Shown here: in pieces, positions 38,271 through 48,809 of the stretch
Position numbering within the stretch: the stretch's first letter is position 1
How the letters are laid out: every line of letters starts with the position of its first letter
Assembly (NCBI RefSeq): GCF_001690355.1
Contig: NZ_LZHG01000025.1
Span: forward strand, 1 to 56,000
DNA from: Gilliamella sp. Choc4-2
Lineage (GTDB): Bacteria; Pseudomonadota; Gammaproteobacteria; Enterobacterales; Orbaceae
Direction: 5' to 3'
Length of the DNA stretch: 56,000 nt
Program-made: the position numbers and the translations under genes
The notes under the pieces: generated by a model
Seen by the model: the letters and a program-made list of their open reading frames with translations, nothing else
What the model was told of the DNA's origin: nothing
Database searches by the model: none

Positions 38271-40140
38271 AATTTTTCTTTTTTAAATAAACTAGTAACA
38301 TTGAAATTGCAGCAGGAGTAATTCCTGATATACGCGAAGCTTGTCCTATTGAAATAGGTTTATGTTGTTTTAATTTAGCCACAACTTCGTTCGATAAACC
38401 CGATATTTCAGCATAATCAATATGCTCAGGAATAAGCGTTTCTTCATTGCGTTTTTGACGTTCAATTTCTTCTATTTGTAATTTTATATATCCATCATAT
38501 TTAACTTGAATTTCAACCTGTTCCGCAGCCTGTGCGTCAGACAATCCAGGAGAAAATAATGAAAGCGATTTCAATGTGTTATAACTCATTTCAGGCCGCT
38601 TAAGTAACTCTTCTCCGTTGGCTTCTTTAGTCAAATTAGAACCTAACACAGCATTTACTTCGTCAATGCTTTCAATATGAGGATGTACCCATATATCACG
38701 TAATCTTGCTCTTTCTTGTTCAATAGCTTCAAATTTTTCGTTAAAACGTTGCCAGCGATAATCATCAACCATACCTAGCTTGCGACCAATCTCAGTTAAG
38801 CGAATATCAGCATTGTCTTCACGTAACATTAAACGATATTCAGCACGAGAGGTAAACATGCGATAAGGTTCGTTAGTACCAAGAGTACAAAGATCATCAA
38901 CTAATACCCCTAAATAGGCTTGATCACGGCTTGGATACCATTGATCTTGATCATATGCAAAACGTGCTGCATTTAAGCCAGCAAGCATTCCTTGAGCAGC
39001 GGCTTCTTCATAGCCAGTTGTTCCGTTGATCTGTCCTGCTAAAAAGAGACCTTTAATAACTTTACTTTCAAGTGTTGGTTTAAGATCCCTTGGATCAAAA
39101 TAATCATATTCGATCGCATAACCTGGTCTGACAATATTAGCATTTTCTAATCCTTTCATACTGCGTACAAATGCTAATTGTGTATCAAATGGTAAACTTG
39201 TTGAGATCCCATTTGGATATATTTCGTTGCTATCTAATCCTTCAGGTTCTAAATAGATCTGATGAGAATTACGATCCGCAAAACGCATAATTTTGTCTTC
39301 AATAGATGGGCAGTATCTTGGACCAACTCCTTCTATCACACCAGTATACATGGGACTACGATCTAAACTATTTCGGATGATCTCGTGCGTTGTTTCGTTA
39401 GTGCTTGTTATATAGCAAGGAATTTGTTTAGGATGTTCGTTTGCATTACCTAAAAATGAGAATACAGGAACAGGATCATCACCATATTGTGTACCTAATT
39501 TTGAAAAATCAATTGTTCTAGCATCAATTCGTGGAGGGGTACCAGTTTTTAATCGTCCCATTCTAAATGGATATTGATGAAGTGATTTTGATAAGCCGAT
39601 CGAAGCAGGATCGCCTGTACGTCCACCACTGTAATTATTAAGTCCTATATGGATCTTTCCGTCTAAAAAGGTACCTGTTGTTAATACGACTGTTTTAGCT
39701 TTAAAGCATACTCCCATTTGGGTTTTTACACCTACGATCTGATCGTTTTCGATGATCACATCTTCAACAGATTGTTGAAAAAGAATTAAGTTTTCTTGAT
39801 TTTCAAGTGTAGTTCGGATCACTTTGCAATATAGTGATCGATCTGCTTGTGCTCTTGTAGCCCTAACTGCAGGTCCTTTACTGCTATTTAAGATCCTAAA
39901 TTGGATCCCAGCATGATCGATAGCGCGTGCCATTAAGCCACCCATTGCATCAATTTCTTTTACCAAATGGCCTTTACCTATACCACCAATGGCAGGATTA
40001 CAAGACATTTGTCCTAATGTATTGATATTATGGGTTAAAAGTAGTGTTTTTCGCCCCATTCTTGCTGATGCCATTGCTGCTTCTGTTCCTGCATGACCGC
40101 CACCAACGATGATGACATCAAAAAGATCTGGATAAAACAT
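38248..40140 (-). CDS. mnmG: tRNA uridine 5-carboxymethylaminomethyl enzyme MnmG
   Basis: With MnmE it modifies U34 of several tRNAs. The 630 residues match GidA: FAD motif [11 protein letters not shown] near the start, [16 protein letters not shown], and ARYCP-like [11 protein letters not shown]. The ATG is at 40140, and the gene points away from oriC. Its promoter would lie in the origin region, where its transcription is known to influence initiation in E. coli. Confidence 0.98.
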   Translation of the reverse strand: MFYPDLFDVIIVGGGHAGTEAAMASARMGRKTLLLTHNINTLGQMSCNPAIGGIGKGHLVKEIDAMGGLMARAIDHAGIQFRILNSSKGPAVRATRAQADRSLYCKVIRTTLENQENLILFQQSVEDVIIENDQIVGVKTQMGVCFKAKTVVLTTGTFLDGKIHIGLNNYSGGRTGDPASIGLSKSLHQYPFRMGRLKTGTPPRIDARTIDFSKLGTQYGDDPVPVFSFLGNANEHPKQIPCYITSTNETTHEIIRNSLDRSPMYTGVIEGVGPRYCPSIEDKIMRFADRNSHQIYLEPEGLDSNEIYPNGISTSLPFDTQLAFVRSMKGLENANIVRPGYAIEYDYFDPRDLKPTLESKVIKGLFLAGQINGTTGYEEAAAQGMLAGLNAARFAYDQDQWYPSRDQAYLGVLVDDLCTLGTNEPYRMFTSRAEYRLMLREDNADIRLTEIGRKLGMVDDYRWQRFNEKFEAIEQERARLRDIWVHPHIESIDEVNAVLGSNLTKEANGEELLKRPEMSYNTLKSLSLFSPGLSDAQAAEQVEIQVKYDGYIKLQIEEIERQKRNEETLIPEHIDYAEISGLSNEVVAKLKQHKPISIGQASRISGITPAAISMLLVYLKKKNYVKKETH

Positions 40141-40810
40141 AAAAAGCCTCGTATTTATTTTGTGTATAGATGATCGCTAATTTAGATCGGGAGATTTGAT
40201 TTATTCAGGGTAGGAGATTTTACTCATCTTTTTGGTTACGTCAAATGATCTATTAGGATCGCATTCTAAATAAAATAAGATCTTTTAGATGATCTTTTTA
40301 TTTTTATTATTATTATGTAGGATAACTTTTGTGGGTAACTCTATTTTATTATTATTTTGTTTGATCTTATCGATCGCTAAATTATGTTAGTTGATCGGAT
40401 CTTTTTTGTTTTAATTATGTTGATAAGTGCTACTTTTATTCACAGTTAATTTTGTTTCTTAGGTTGTTAATAGGCTTATCACAACTTATTATCCCGTTTT
40501 ATCACAAAGTTATCCACAAAAAAATAAATTCGTTTGCTTACTTTTTATCTTTTATTGCCTTTATTTTATACATAAGTGAGTAATCTACTCTTTTTATGAT
40601 CTTATTATTTGAATAAAATTCAAAAACAACTGAATAACTTGGTTAGTTTTATTTTTTTATTAATAGTAAATTAACTTGTATTTGTGTTATTTAAAATACA
40701 CATTAAATACTTTGAAAAGTAGGATGTTTTTCTTTTCTATAAAAGTGATTGATTTTTATAAAAGCAAATTTATACTTAATATGATTTTATTTGTATTGTG
40801 AGGTTACTTT
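40141..40810. other. oriC: Probable chromosomal replication origin (oriC)
   Basis: This 670-bp AT-rich, gene-free region sits next to mnmG, as oriC does in E. coli. It has a perfect DnaA box TTATCCACA (40510-40518) and near matches TGTGGGTAA (40330-40338), TTATACATA (40566-40574) and TTATCACAA (40476-40484). Two 13-mer-like sites are present, GATCTTTTTATTT (40291) and GATCTTTTTTGTT (40398). GATC sites are crowded, about a dozen. TTAGGATCGCA at about 40253 matches E. coli oriC. Gene orientation flips here. There is no mioC; hda follows instead. Confidence 0.87.
40510..40518 (+). other. Perfect DnaA box
   Basis: TTATCCACA matches the strongest DnaA-binding 9-mer exactly and lies within a run of related sequences (TTATCACAA just upstream). 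Confidence 0.85.
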
Positions 40811-41494
40811 ATTACTCTTTCACAGCTACCTTTGCCTTTTCCGTTATCTAATAATGAAACTTTTGATAGTTTTTATGTAGGTAATAATCGGTTATTGTTT
40901 GATTCGTTGCAAACCTTATTAGGTAAAGAGGGTTTTAATGTCTTTTATATATGGGCGGCTAACGTTGCAGGCCGAACTCACCTTTTACATGCGTCAAGCC
41001 AAAATAAATTAGCTAGTTATATTCCATTAAAACAGCATTATCATTTGGTACCTGAAATTTTACAAGGATTAGAAAATTATGATTTAGTCTGTTTAGATGA
41101 TATTGATGCAATAGCAGGTCATAGAGATTGGGAAGAGGCTATTTTTGATTTATTTAATCGTTTGACAGAAAAAAATGTGAGTAAATTATTGATAACTGCA
41201 AATGCACCACCTAAACAAATTCCTTTTATATTGCCTGATTTAGTTTCTAGATTATCTTGGGGGCAGGTTTATCAATTAAAAGAACTTAGCGATGATGACA
41301 AGCTTAAAGCTTTGCAATTGAGAGCACAATTAAGTGGATTTGAACTATCAACAGATGTTGGGTTATTTTTATTAAAACGTGTTAATCGTGATATGCGTAC
41401 ATTATTTTCTTTGTTAGAAAAGTTTGAAGTAGCAACGTTAGCACAACAACGAAAGCTAACTATTCCTTTTATTAAAAATATTTTGGATTTGTAA
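40811..41494 (+). CDS. hda: DnaA regulatory inactivator Hda, probable AUU start
   Basis: Hda binds the DNA-loaded sliding clamp and stimulates ATP hydrolysis by DnaA, preventing re-initiation. The sequence matches E. coli Hda (GRTHLLHA, LPDLVSRLSWGQVY, LKALQLRAQLSGFEL, RKLTIPFIK). The first usual start, TTG at 40832, would remove QLPLPF (residues 5-10), the clamp-binding motif. The frame is open back to a TGA at 40799. ATT at 40811 stands 7 bases after GAGG (40800-40803) and gives 227 residues beginning MTLSQLPLPF. In E. coli, hda is also thought to use a rare start codon. Its position beside oriC is unusual. Confidence 0.9.
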   Translation: MTLSQLPLPFPLSNNETFDSFYVGNNRLLFDSLQTLLGKEGFNVFYIWAANVAGRTHLLHASSQNKLASYIPLKQHYHLVPEILQGLENYDLVCLDDIDAIAGHRDWEEAIFDLFNRLTEKNVSKLLITANAPPKQIPFILPDLVSRLSWGQVYQLKELSDDDKLKALQLRAQLSGFELSTDVGLFLLKRVNRDMRTLFSLLEKFEVATLAQQRKLTIPFIKNILDL

Positions 41495-41495
41495 T

Positions 41496-42275
41496 ATGAG
41501 CCATAAACCTGAAGCTATTGTTTTTTTTGATTTAGATGGGACATTATTTAATAGTCAAATTGATATATTGTCCAGTTCCCTTGATGCTATAAAAAAGTTA
41601 AAACATAATAATATTATTCCAGTGATAGCAACTGGTCGAACACCCTGTGAAGTTTCTGATTTAATGCAAAAGACTCAAATAGATTCGATTATTGGCATGA
41701 ATGGGCAAGTTGTTTTATACAGAGGCGAAAAGGTTTTTACTAATAATATTGATAAAGATTTGATAATAAGAATACATCAGTATTCTAAGCAGGAAACGAA
41801 TATTCCTTTATCTTTTTATAATGATGAAATGATGTGTATATCTGAGTATAGTCAAGCAGCCGAGAAGTTTTATCATTATCTTAAGCAACCAGTTCCTCCT
41901 GTTGATGATCAGGTTTATTTAAAATCACCTATTCAGATGCTTTTATTACTTTGTGAATCTGGAGAAGAGTTTTATCGAGATGTTTTCCCTGAGTTAACTT
42001 TTATTCGTAATACCCCTTACTGTGTTGATGTTTTTAATCATGGTGGCTCTAAAGGTTATGGTATTACTCAGTTATTAAAAAATAAAGAGTTCACTGATGT
42101 GCCAACTTATGCATTTGGTGATGGTATGAATGATTTTGAAATGTTCTTAACCGTTGATCACCCTATTGCTATGGGTAATGCAGTTGATGAATTAAAAGCA
42201 AAAGCTGAGTTTGTTACAGATACTAATAATAATGATGGTATTGCTAAAGCGTTACAAAAATTTGGGTTGATTTGA
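41496..42275 (+). CDS. HAD-superfamily phosphatase (Cof type, IIB)
   Basis: A cytoplasmic sugar-phosphate or similar phosphatase; the substrate is unknown. The 259 residues have HAD motif I FFDLDGTLF (nucleophile D, residues about 11-15), motif II ATGR, and motif IV FGDGMNDFEM near the C-terminus. The C2-type cap between about 85 and 185 fits the Cof/YidA class. It starts one base after the hda stop, so it is in the hda operon. It is convergent with anmK. Confidence 0.86.
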   Translation: MSHKPEAIVFFDLDGTLFNSQIDILSSSLDAIKKLKHNNIIPVIATGRTPCEVSDLMQKTQIDSIIGMNGQVVLYRGEKVFTNNIDKDLIIRIHQYSKQETNIPLSFYNDEMMCISEYSQAAEKFYHYLKQPVPPVDDQVYLKSPIQMLLLLCESGEEFYRDVFPELTFIRNTPYCVDVFNHGGSKGYGITQLLKNKEFTDVPTYAFGDGMNDFEMFLTVDHPIAMGNAVDELKAKAEFVTDTNNNDGIAKALQKFGLI

Positions 42276-42293
42276 TCGATATTTTTTAGTTTA

Positions 42294-43397
42294 TTAATAA
42301 ATAACGCCCAAACACACAGCTTGGTTTGCCCCAGTTACTTCGGGAATATTTGATGGAATGTTGTTGATCCGGCAATAAGCGAGCCAAGCGAAGGCTATAG
42401 CTTCCATGTCGTCACCATTTATGCCTTTAGTATCTGTTGTTAATACTGACCATGATGGTAATAATGCTGATAATCTTTGCATAATAAGTGAATTTTTAGC
42501 TCCTCCTCCACAAACTAAAAGCTCACAAGGTAATGTTTTTACTATAGGTAATTTATTGATTTCATTTGCAATTGATAAAGAGGTTAATTCAACGAATGTT
42601 GCTTGAATATCTTCAGCTTTTAAATCAATTCCTGTTAGTTTTTTATGTAACCATGGTAAATTAAATAGCTCACGCCCTGTACTTTTAGGTGCTGGTATTT
42701 TGAAATAATCTTCATCAAATAATTTATTCAGTAAGTCTTGGCTAACTTTTCCTGTTTTTGCCCACAACCCATTTTTATCATAGCTTTTACCTAGATTTTG
42801 ATTTATCCAGCAATCAAGCAGTACGTTTCCTGGACCTGTATCATAACCAATAACAGTATGGTTAGGAATTAATACTGAAATGTTACTAATTCCTCCTATA
42901 TTTAATACTACACGATTGATTTTTGGATCTTGTAGTATAGCTTTATGAAAAGCAGGGACCAGTGGGGCTCCTTGCCCGCCATAAGCCATATCTTTTCGGC
43001 GAAAATCAGCTATGGTGGTTATGCCTGTTTTTGCAGCGATAATATTGGCATCGCCAATTTGTAGGGTAAATGGATTGTCACTGATTGGTGCATGGTAAAT
43101 AGTTTGCCCGTGGCAACCAATTGCTTTTATTTGTTGTTTATCTATTTTATTGTCTTTTAAAAATTGATTGATACTATCTGCAAATAATCCACCAAGTTGA
43201 TGGTCTAATTCACCCAAATTTTGTAATGTGGTTTGTTTTGTTTCACATAATGTTAATAATTTCTGTCTTAAGTTGGTGGGCATTGGGTAGCAACTACTAG
43301 CTATTGATGTGACATTTTTTTCGGTAATACTAACCATAGCAATATCAATTCCATCCATGCTGGTTCCCGACATCACACCAATATATAAATTTTGCAT
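42294..43397 (-). CDS. anmK: Anhydro-N-acetylmuramic acid kinase
   Basis: It opens and phosphorylates 1,6-anhydroMurNAc to MurNAc-6-P in cell-wall recycling. The 367 residues open with YIGVMSGTSMDGID (ATP-binding). They show IGCHGQTIYH and YGGQGAPLVPAFH in the middle, and end with GGGAKN and GDDMEAIAFAWLA. It follows tsaC by 4 bases on the same strand. Confidence 0.96.
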   Translation of the reverse strand: MQNLYIGVMSGTSMDGIDIAMVSITEKNVTSIASSCYPMPTNLRQKLLTLCETKQTTLQNLGELDHQLGGLFADSINQFLKDNKIDKQQIKAIGCHGQTIYHAPISDNPFTLQIGDANIIAAKTGITTIADFRRKDMAYGGQGAPLVPAFHKAILQDPKINRVVLNIGGISNISVLIPNHTVIGYDTGPGNVLLDCWINQNLGKSYDKNGLWAKTGKVSQDLLNKLFDEDYFKIPAPKSTGRELFNLPWLHKKLTGIDLKAEDIQATFVELTSLSIANEINKLPIVKTLPCELLVCGGGAKNSLIMQRLSALLPSWSVLTTDTKGINGDDMEAIAFAWLAYCRINNIPSNIPEVTGANQAVCLGVIY

Positions 43398-43401
43398 ATA
43401 T

Positions 43402-43965
43402 CTATCCTTGTCGAATAATGTTACCTGTTTGAATATCTCTGATTTGAGATGGCTGTAATCTATTACCTGCTTCGCCTGCTAAAATCGGAAAATTTTGGCC
43501 AAATTGTTTGGCTACTTCGATGGCTGTTTTACAAGGAGGATAACTCGATAAATTAGCACTGGTTGAAACTATCGGTTTGCCATAAAGATCGCATAATTTA
43601 CGAGCTAAAGGGTGATTGGTGACTCGTACTGCTATGGTTTCGAATTTACCAGTCAAAAAATAAGGTGTTTTTTTATTTTTAGGAAAAACCCAAGTAATAG
43701 GACCTGGCCAGCTAGTAAGTGCTAACTGTTTTTGTTCATTAGTTATAGCTGATTCATCTATATAAGGAATCAGTTGTTGGTAATGACTAGCAATTAAAAT
43801 CAAACCTTTATCTATTGATCGCTGTTTTAGTTGTAACAGTTTTAATACGGCTGATTCACAATTAGGATCACAGCCTAATCCAAAAACAGCTTCGGTTGGG
43901 TAGGCCACAACCGAAGCTGTTTTTAGTAACTTCTTGGTTTGTTTTAAAGATAATAAATTTGCCAT
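43402..43965 (-). CDS. tsaC: L-threonylcarbamoyladenylate synthase TsaC
   Basis: It makes threonylcarbamoyl-AMP from Thr, bicarbonate and ATP, the first step of t6A37 tRNA modification. The 187 residues match the short TsaC (YrdC) form: [15 protein letters not shown], the KxR-type KGLILI segment, TFVFP-like ITWVFP, and STSANLS. Upstream of it is the tusB gene, and tsaE, acting in the same pathway, lies 0.5 kb away on the other strand. Confidence 0.94.
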   Translation of the reverse strand: MANLLSLKQTKKLLKTASVVAYPTEAVFGLGCDPNCESAVLKLLQLKQRSIDKGLILIASHYQQLIPYIDESAITNEQKQLALTSWPGPITWVFPKNKKTPYFLTGKFETIAVRVTNHPLARKLCDLYGKPIVSTSANLSSYPPCKTAIEVAKQFGQNFPILAGEAGNRLQPSQIRDIQTGNIIRQG

Positions 43966-44088
43966 TAATACATAAATATTAGTTAAACATGGTTGAAAAT
44001 TATATTAAACCTAGGTATTGAGATTTGCAAATTGGTCTCATTTACTTTTAAACAATTGCTAAAGCCAAATAAATTAAATACTCTTTGA

Positions 44089-44370
44089 TTATTCCCAGTT
44101 TATTTGTGGAAAATAATAGGTTGTTAATTTAATAACTTGTTGCATCGTAATAATTTTAAGCCTAGGATCGATACTTGAACTAAGTCCACGAGCTTTAATA
44201 TCGTTATCTAATATGTAGCAATGATCTGTTTGTTGGAAAATATAATCCAATAATGGATTATTCTGCGTAGCCATAATAACTCCATTTTGCCAAAATAGCA
44301 CGGCATCTTGTTTTGATATTATTAGAGGTTCGATAACTAATCGGTTAGCAGAAGAAATTGTGTGTAACAT
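44089..44370 (-). CDS. tusB: Sulfurtransferase TusB
   Basis: TusB is a subunit of the TusBCD complex that relays sulfur to TusE and MnmA for tRNA 2-thiouridine. The 93 residues align with E. coli TusB end to end: MLHT at the start, LFWQNGVIMA, YILDNDIKARGLSS, and a C-terminal aromatic end (INWE). In E. coli the gene is in tusDCB; here tusC and tusD are not adjacent. It is divergent from tsaE. Confidence 0.78.
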   Translation of the reverse strand: MLHTISSANRLVIEPLIISKQDAVLFWQNGVIMATQNNPLLDYIFQQTDHCYILDNDIKARGLSSSIDPRLKIITMQQVIKLTTYYFPQINWE

Positions 44371-44497
44371 AATTTTTCACTTTTTATATTGAATAACATG
44401 CTCGAATTTTAAAAAAAATTTAGTCCAATCTTATTTGGTACATCTTTATAGGGTATTAGTATATAATAAGTACTATTTATTGAGCAAAGAATGCGTG

Positions 44498-44977
44498 ATG
44501 AAACTTACTATTTTATCCAATGAGCAAGAAACAGTTTTGTTTGGTAAGCTGCTTGCATCTAAATGTTTAAACTATTTATCAAATCATAATAGTACAATAG
44601 TCATTTATTTGATTGGTGACCTAGGTGCAGGTAAAACAACTTTTAGTCGTGGTTTTTTGCAACAATTGGGACATATTGGTAACGTAAAAAGTCCTACGTA
44701 TACTCTAGTTGAACCTTATCAATTTGATGGTTTTTCAGTTTATCATTTTGATTTATATAGACTTAGTGATCCAGAAGAATTAGAGTTTATGGGGATTCGT
44801 GAATATTTTTCTTCGCGATCAATTTGTTTGATTGAGTGGCCACAGCAAGCAAATGGGATCTTGCCAAGTGCTGATCTTGAAATTCATTTGACTTATTTGG
44901 CGCTTGAACGTACTGCTTGCGTTCAGGCAATAAGTGAAAAAGGCAGCGAGATTATTAATCTATCATATTTGAAATAA
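44498..44977 (+). CDS. tsaE: tRNA t6A biosynthesis ATPase TsaE
   Basis: TsaE is the ATPase that supports the TsaBD complex in t6A37 synthesis. The 159 residues have Walker [24 protein letters not shown], and [14 protein letters not shown]. The ATG at 44498 fits the family N-terminus. The frame extends to 44435 without a homologous segment. It heads the tsaE-amiB-mutL-miaA-hfq cluster, as in E. coli; amiB starts 14 bp downstream. Confidence 0.94.
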   Translation: MKLTILSNEQETVLFGKLLASKCLNYLSNHNSTIVIYLIGDLGAGKTTFSRGFLQQLGHIGNVKSPTYTLVEPYQFDGFSVYHFDLYRLSDPEELEFMGIREYFSSRSICLIEWPQQANGILPSADLEIHLTYLALERTACVQAISEKGSEIINLSYLK

Positions 44978-44991
44978 ACAATATAAAGACA

Positions 44992-45759
44992 ATGAAAAAA
45001 TTATTCACTTTTTTTATTTTATTACTGCTTTGTAGTTCTGCCTATGCAGCTAAAGTTGTTATTGCCGTTGATGCGGGGCATGGTGGTAAAGATTCCGGCG
45101 CAATAGGGAAAAATAAGTTATATGAAAAAACAGTTACGCTTTCTATTGCTAAAAAACTTACCAATTTACTAAATAAAGATCCTAATTTTAAAGGAGTATT
45201 AACCCGTAGCAATGATAATTTTATCTCTGTTTCACAACGCTCTGAAATAGCTCGTAAAAATAAAGCAAATTTATTAATTTCAATTCATGCCGATGCAGCA
45301 CCGAATCGAAATGCAATGGGTGCTTCTATTTGGGTATTGTCAACCAAGCGAGCTGATACGGAATTAGGAAGATGGCTTGAACAGAGCGAAAAACAATCAG
45401 AATTGTTAGGTGGTGCTGGCAATGCATTAAGCGACGATAGCAATCCTCATTTAAGTCAAGCAATATTAGATTTACAATTTTCTTATTCTCAACAAGTGGG
45501 TTATGAGCTAGCACAACAAGTATTAAAACAAATTAAAAAGATAGTAAAATTACATAAATCAGTTCCTGAACATGCAAGTTTAGGTGTATTACGTTCGCCA
45601 GATATTCCGTCAATTTTAATTGAAGTTGGTTTTATTTCTAATGAAGGCGAAGAACGATTACTAAATAGTAATGCTCATCAAGATAAGATAGCTAAAGCAA
45701 TCTATCAAGGTATAAAAAATTACGTTAAACAAAATCCAAAATTTGGAGAGCAACACTAA
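44992..45759 (+). CDS. amiB: N-acetylmuramoyl-L-alanine amidase, short AmiB type
   Basis: It is a zinc amidase of the cell-separation group. The 255 residues consist of a Sec signal peptide (cleaved after AYA, near residue 19) and one Amidase_3 domain. [11 protein letters not shown] carries a zinc His, SIHADAA a second, and PSILIEVGF the catalytic Glu. The inserted regulatory helix (about 125-170) is kept. E. coli AmiB (445 residues) also has AMIN and LysM domains, and both are missing here. The end overlaps the mutL start by one base. Confidence 0.9.
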   Translation: MKKLFTFFILLLLCSSAYAAKVVIAVDAGHGGKDSGAIGKNKLYEKTVTLSIAKKLTNLLNKDPNFKGVLTRSNDNFISVSQRSEIARKNKANLLISIHADAAPNRNAMGASIWVLSTKRADTELGRWLEQSEKQSELLGGAGNALSDDSNPHLSQAILDLQFSYSQQVGYELAQQVLKQIKKIVKLHKSVPEHASLGVLRSPDIPSILIEVGFISNEGEERLLNSNAHQDKIAKAIYQGIKNYVKQNPKFGEQH

Positions 45760-47612
45760 TGGCAATTCATATTCTTTCACCTCAATTAGCAAATCAAATT
45801 GCAGCTGGTGAGGTGGTAGAACGTCCTGCTTCTGTTATTAAAGAGTTAGTTGAAAATAGCCTTGATGCGTGTAGCACTCAAATTGATATTGAACTTGAGC
45901 AAGGTGGCTGTAAATTAATTCGTATTCGTGATAATGGCTGCGGTATTGCGAAAGATGAATTAGCACTGGCGCTTGCTCGCCATGCTACAAGTAAAATAAG
46001 CAAATTAGATGATTTAGATTCTATTATTAGCCTCGGATTTCGTGGTGAGGCTCTGGCGAGTATAAGTTCAGTTGCAAGATTGACATTAACTTCACGCACA
46101 GCAGAACAAACTGAAGCTTGGCAAGTTTATGCTGAAGGGCGAGATATGCAGCCGGTGATTAAACCTGCTGCACACCCAGTTGGCTCCACTGTTGAAGTAC
46201 TTGATTTGTTTTATAATACTCCTGCAAGACGCCGTTTTTTAAAAACAGAAAAAACCGAATTTATGCATATTGAGGAATTTGTTCGGCGTATTGCGTTATC
46301 TCGTCCTGATGTGACTTTTAATTTGCAACATAATGGTAAATTAGTAAAACAATATCGTTTATCTTCTCTTGAAAAAAGAGTTGAATTAGTTTGTGGTCGA
46401 TCTTTTATGCAAAAAGCTATAAAACTTGATTGGCAGCACGATGATCTGTTTATTCAAGGTTGGGTTACTAGTAGTGAAGTAAGTAATTTACAATATTTTT
46501 ATGTGAATGGTCGAGTGATCAAAGATAAATTACTTAATCATGCGTTACGACAAGCTTATATAAGACGTACGAATGAACAACAAAGTTATGTGGTATTTTT
46601 ACAAATTGACCCAAAACAAGTTGATGTTAATGTTCATCCTGCTAAATATGAAGTCCGTTTTCATGAGGCAAGATTGGTTCATGATTTCGTTTATCAATCC
46701 ATAGTTATGGCGCTTGAATCAGATTTATCTGCAATAGATGAAAAAGTAACAATAACACCTAATCGGCAAGCAGCTGGAGAAAATATCTTTAATCAACAGG
46801 CTATTTCTAAGCCTTATCAAGCTAATAACCAATTACCCAAAAAAAATAGCAATTATGCTAAAGAAAATGCGTTATATGGTCAGTTAGTTAGTGTTGAATC
46901 TCCCTCTCAAAATATTGCACAACGTGATATCGAAAAACCATTTTTATCTATAGAAGAAAATGACGTAACCGGACCACAAAAAGCGGTGATTGAATCATTA
47001 TTTCCAAAACGAAGTACTCCGTTACAAACATTACAACAGCATCTTGATAGCTCATCACTAGTACAATTTGGTCGGGTATTAACCATTATTCAGCCTAATA
47101 TTGCATTGCTTGAAAAGTATGAAGGTGATCAGCAAAAATTATTGTTAATAAAATTGCCTATTGCTCAACAAAAAGTCATTGCGATTAAATTATTATCACA
47201 AGATTCTGAAAAATTGCTTATTCCATTAACAATTTTACTCGATAATAAAGAGCAGAAAGTCCTGTCTTCTTATCAACCTCAGTTGAGTTTTTTAGGTTTT
47301 CATTTTTATATTGATAAAGCTAAATTATATCTACAAAATGTGCCTAAAATATTGCGAGCAATGAACTGGCAACAAATTTTACCTACTTTAATTAGTTTTA
47401 TCTCATCATCGGAAAAGGAAGTGTTCAATCCAACTCAAATTGCTGCTTGGTTAGCTAATCAATACTATGATAGTTGTGCGGAGAGTTGGAGTGTAGCTAA
47501 GGTAATTCAATTGTTAGCAAAGTTAGAACAGATAGATATTAATTTGTTACAGCAAGAATCATTTTTATATCCGATTGATATAAAAAATTTAACACAATCA
47601 ATTTTATTATGA
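45759..47612 (+). CDS. mutL: DNA mismatch repair protein MutL
   Basis: MutL couples MutS mismatch recognition to MutH and helicase action. The 617 residues have the GHKL ATPase domain with [16 protein letters not shown] and [10 protein letters not shown], then [12 protein letters not shown], a variable linker (about 340-420), and a C-terminal dimerisation domain. The endonuclease motif DQHAAHER is not seen, as expected for Dam/MutH organisms. It overlaps miaA by 4 bases. Confidence 0.97.
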   Translation: MAIHILSPQLANQIAAGEVVERPASVIKELVENSLDACSTQIDIELEQGGCKLIRIRDNGCGIAKDELALALARHATSKISKLDDLDSIISLGFRGEALASISSVARLTLTSRTAEQTEAWQVYAEGRDMQPVIKPAAHPVGSTVEVLDLFYNTPARRRFLKTEKTEFMHIEEFVRRIALSRPDVTFNLQHNGKLVKQYRLSSLEKRVELVCGRSFMQKAIKLDWQHDDLFIQGWVTSSEVSNLQYFYVNGRVIKDKLLNHALRQAYIRRTNEQQSYVVFLQIDPKQVDVNVHPAKYEVRFHEARLVHDFVYQSIVMALESDLSAIDEKVTITPNRQAAGENIFNQQAISKPYQANNQLPKKNSNYAKENALYGQLVSVESPSQNIAQRDIEKPFLSIEENDVTGPQKAVIESLFPKRSTPLQTLQQHLDSSSLVQFGRVLTIIQPNIALLEKYEGDQQKLLLIKLPIAQQKVIAIKLLSQDSEKLLIPLTILLDNKEQKVLSSYQPQLSFLGFHFYIDKAKLYLQNVPKILRAMNWQQILPTLISFISSSEKEVFNPTQIAAWLANQYYDSCAESWSVAKVIQLLAKLEQIDINLLQQESFLYPIDIKNLTQSILL

Positions 47613-48523
47613 ATAAACCAAAAATTATTTCGTTAATGGGACCAACAGCATGTGGTAAAACAGCTATCGCTATGGCTCTTTATGATCGCTTTCCCATTGA
47701 TATTATTAGTGTTGACTCAGCGTTAATTTATCGTGGTATGGATATTGGTACAGCCAAACCAACTAAAGAGGAACAACAGATGTATCCTCATAAATTGATT
47801 GATATTTGCGACCCTGTAGAAAGTTATTCAGTTGCAAATTTTCGACGTGATGCATTGGTAGAAATTAAAAAATCACTGGAAAAAGGACGAATTCCTCTAT
47901 TAGTAGGTGGCACAATGCTTTATTTTAAAGCGTTAATTGAAGGGCTTTCACCACTTCCTGCTGCTAATAGCGAAATTCGTAAGCAAATACAGGAAAAAGC
48001 CAATAAATTAGGTTGGCAAGCAATTCACGAAGATCTAAAAAAAGTCGATCCAATTTCAGCTGAACGAATTCATCCTAACGATCCCCAGCGACTTAATCGT
48101 GCTTTAGAGGTTTATTTAATTTCAGGTAAAAGCCTAACTGAACTTACACAAGAAAGTGGTGAAGCATTACCATATAATATTATGCAATTTGCTATTATGC
48201 CAAAAGATAGGTCTCAACTACATGAACGTATTGAGCAACGTTTTTTACAAATGCTTGATCAAGGATTTGAAAATGAGGTTAGAGCACTTATGCAGCGAAC
48301 TGATTTGCATTTAAATTTACCTTCTATTCGTTGTGTTGGTTATCGTCAAATGTGGGAATATTTAAATGGTTGTACTAGCTATGATGAGATGGTATTTAAA
48401 GGGATCTGCGCTACACGCCAATTAGCGAAAAGACAAATAACGTGGTTACGAGGTTGGAAACAACCTATAACATGGTTAAATACCGATAATATAGGTTCTA
48501 TTTTTGATAACATATTGAAATAA
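47609..48523 (+). CDS. miaA: tRNA dimethylallyltransferase
   Basis: It adds the dimethylallyl group to A37 of UNN-reading tRNAs, the substrate for MiaB. The 304 residues show P-loop [37 protein letters not shown], and [15 protein letters not shown]. The ATG overlaps the mutL stop (ATGA), so they are translationally coupled. hfq follows after a 286-bp gap that contains a promoter. Confidence 0.97.
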   Translation: MNKPKIISLMGPTACGKTAIAMALYDRFPIDIISVDSALIYRGMDIGTAKPTKEEQQMYPHKLIDICDPVESYSVANFRRDALVEIKKSLEKGRIPLLVGGTMLYFKALIEGLSPLPAANSEIRKQIQEKANKLGWQAIHEDLKKVDPISAERIHPNDPQRLNRALEVYLISGKSLTELTQESGEALPYNIMQFAIMPKDRSQLHERIEQRFLQMLDQGFENEVRALMQRTDLHLNLPSIRCVGYRQMWEYLNGCTSYDEMVFKGICATRQLAKRQITWLRGWKQPITWLNTDNIGSIFDNILK

Positions 48524-48575
48524 AAGAGTACGAATATTTTTAATTTAAATTACCCTAGTAATTTTAGTAAAAATA

Positions 48576-48605
48576 TTGCAAGCGTTTGTTAAACATGGGT
48601 ATAAT
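48576..48605 (+). promoter_or_regulatory. Probable hfq promoter
   Basis: TTGCAA at 48576-48581 and TATAAT at 48600-48605 are separated by 18 bases, about 205 bases before hfq. The remaining leader (48606-48809) is AT-rich, with nothing else I can assign. Confidence 0.6.
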
Positions 48606-48809
48606 TTTTTACTTTTTGGTTTAAATTCATTAAAATTTTAGTTATTTGTGCATTAATTGTTGTTGTTTGGTTTAAGAACAGTGCTTTTTATGTTATTTTG
48701 GTAGATAATAAAAGAGTTTTATTTTTCGTCGTGAATAATAATTTATTTTCTGCGATAACATTATTGGTTCTTTCATCTTATTATAATTTTCTTATTAAAG
48801 GATAAACTC

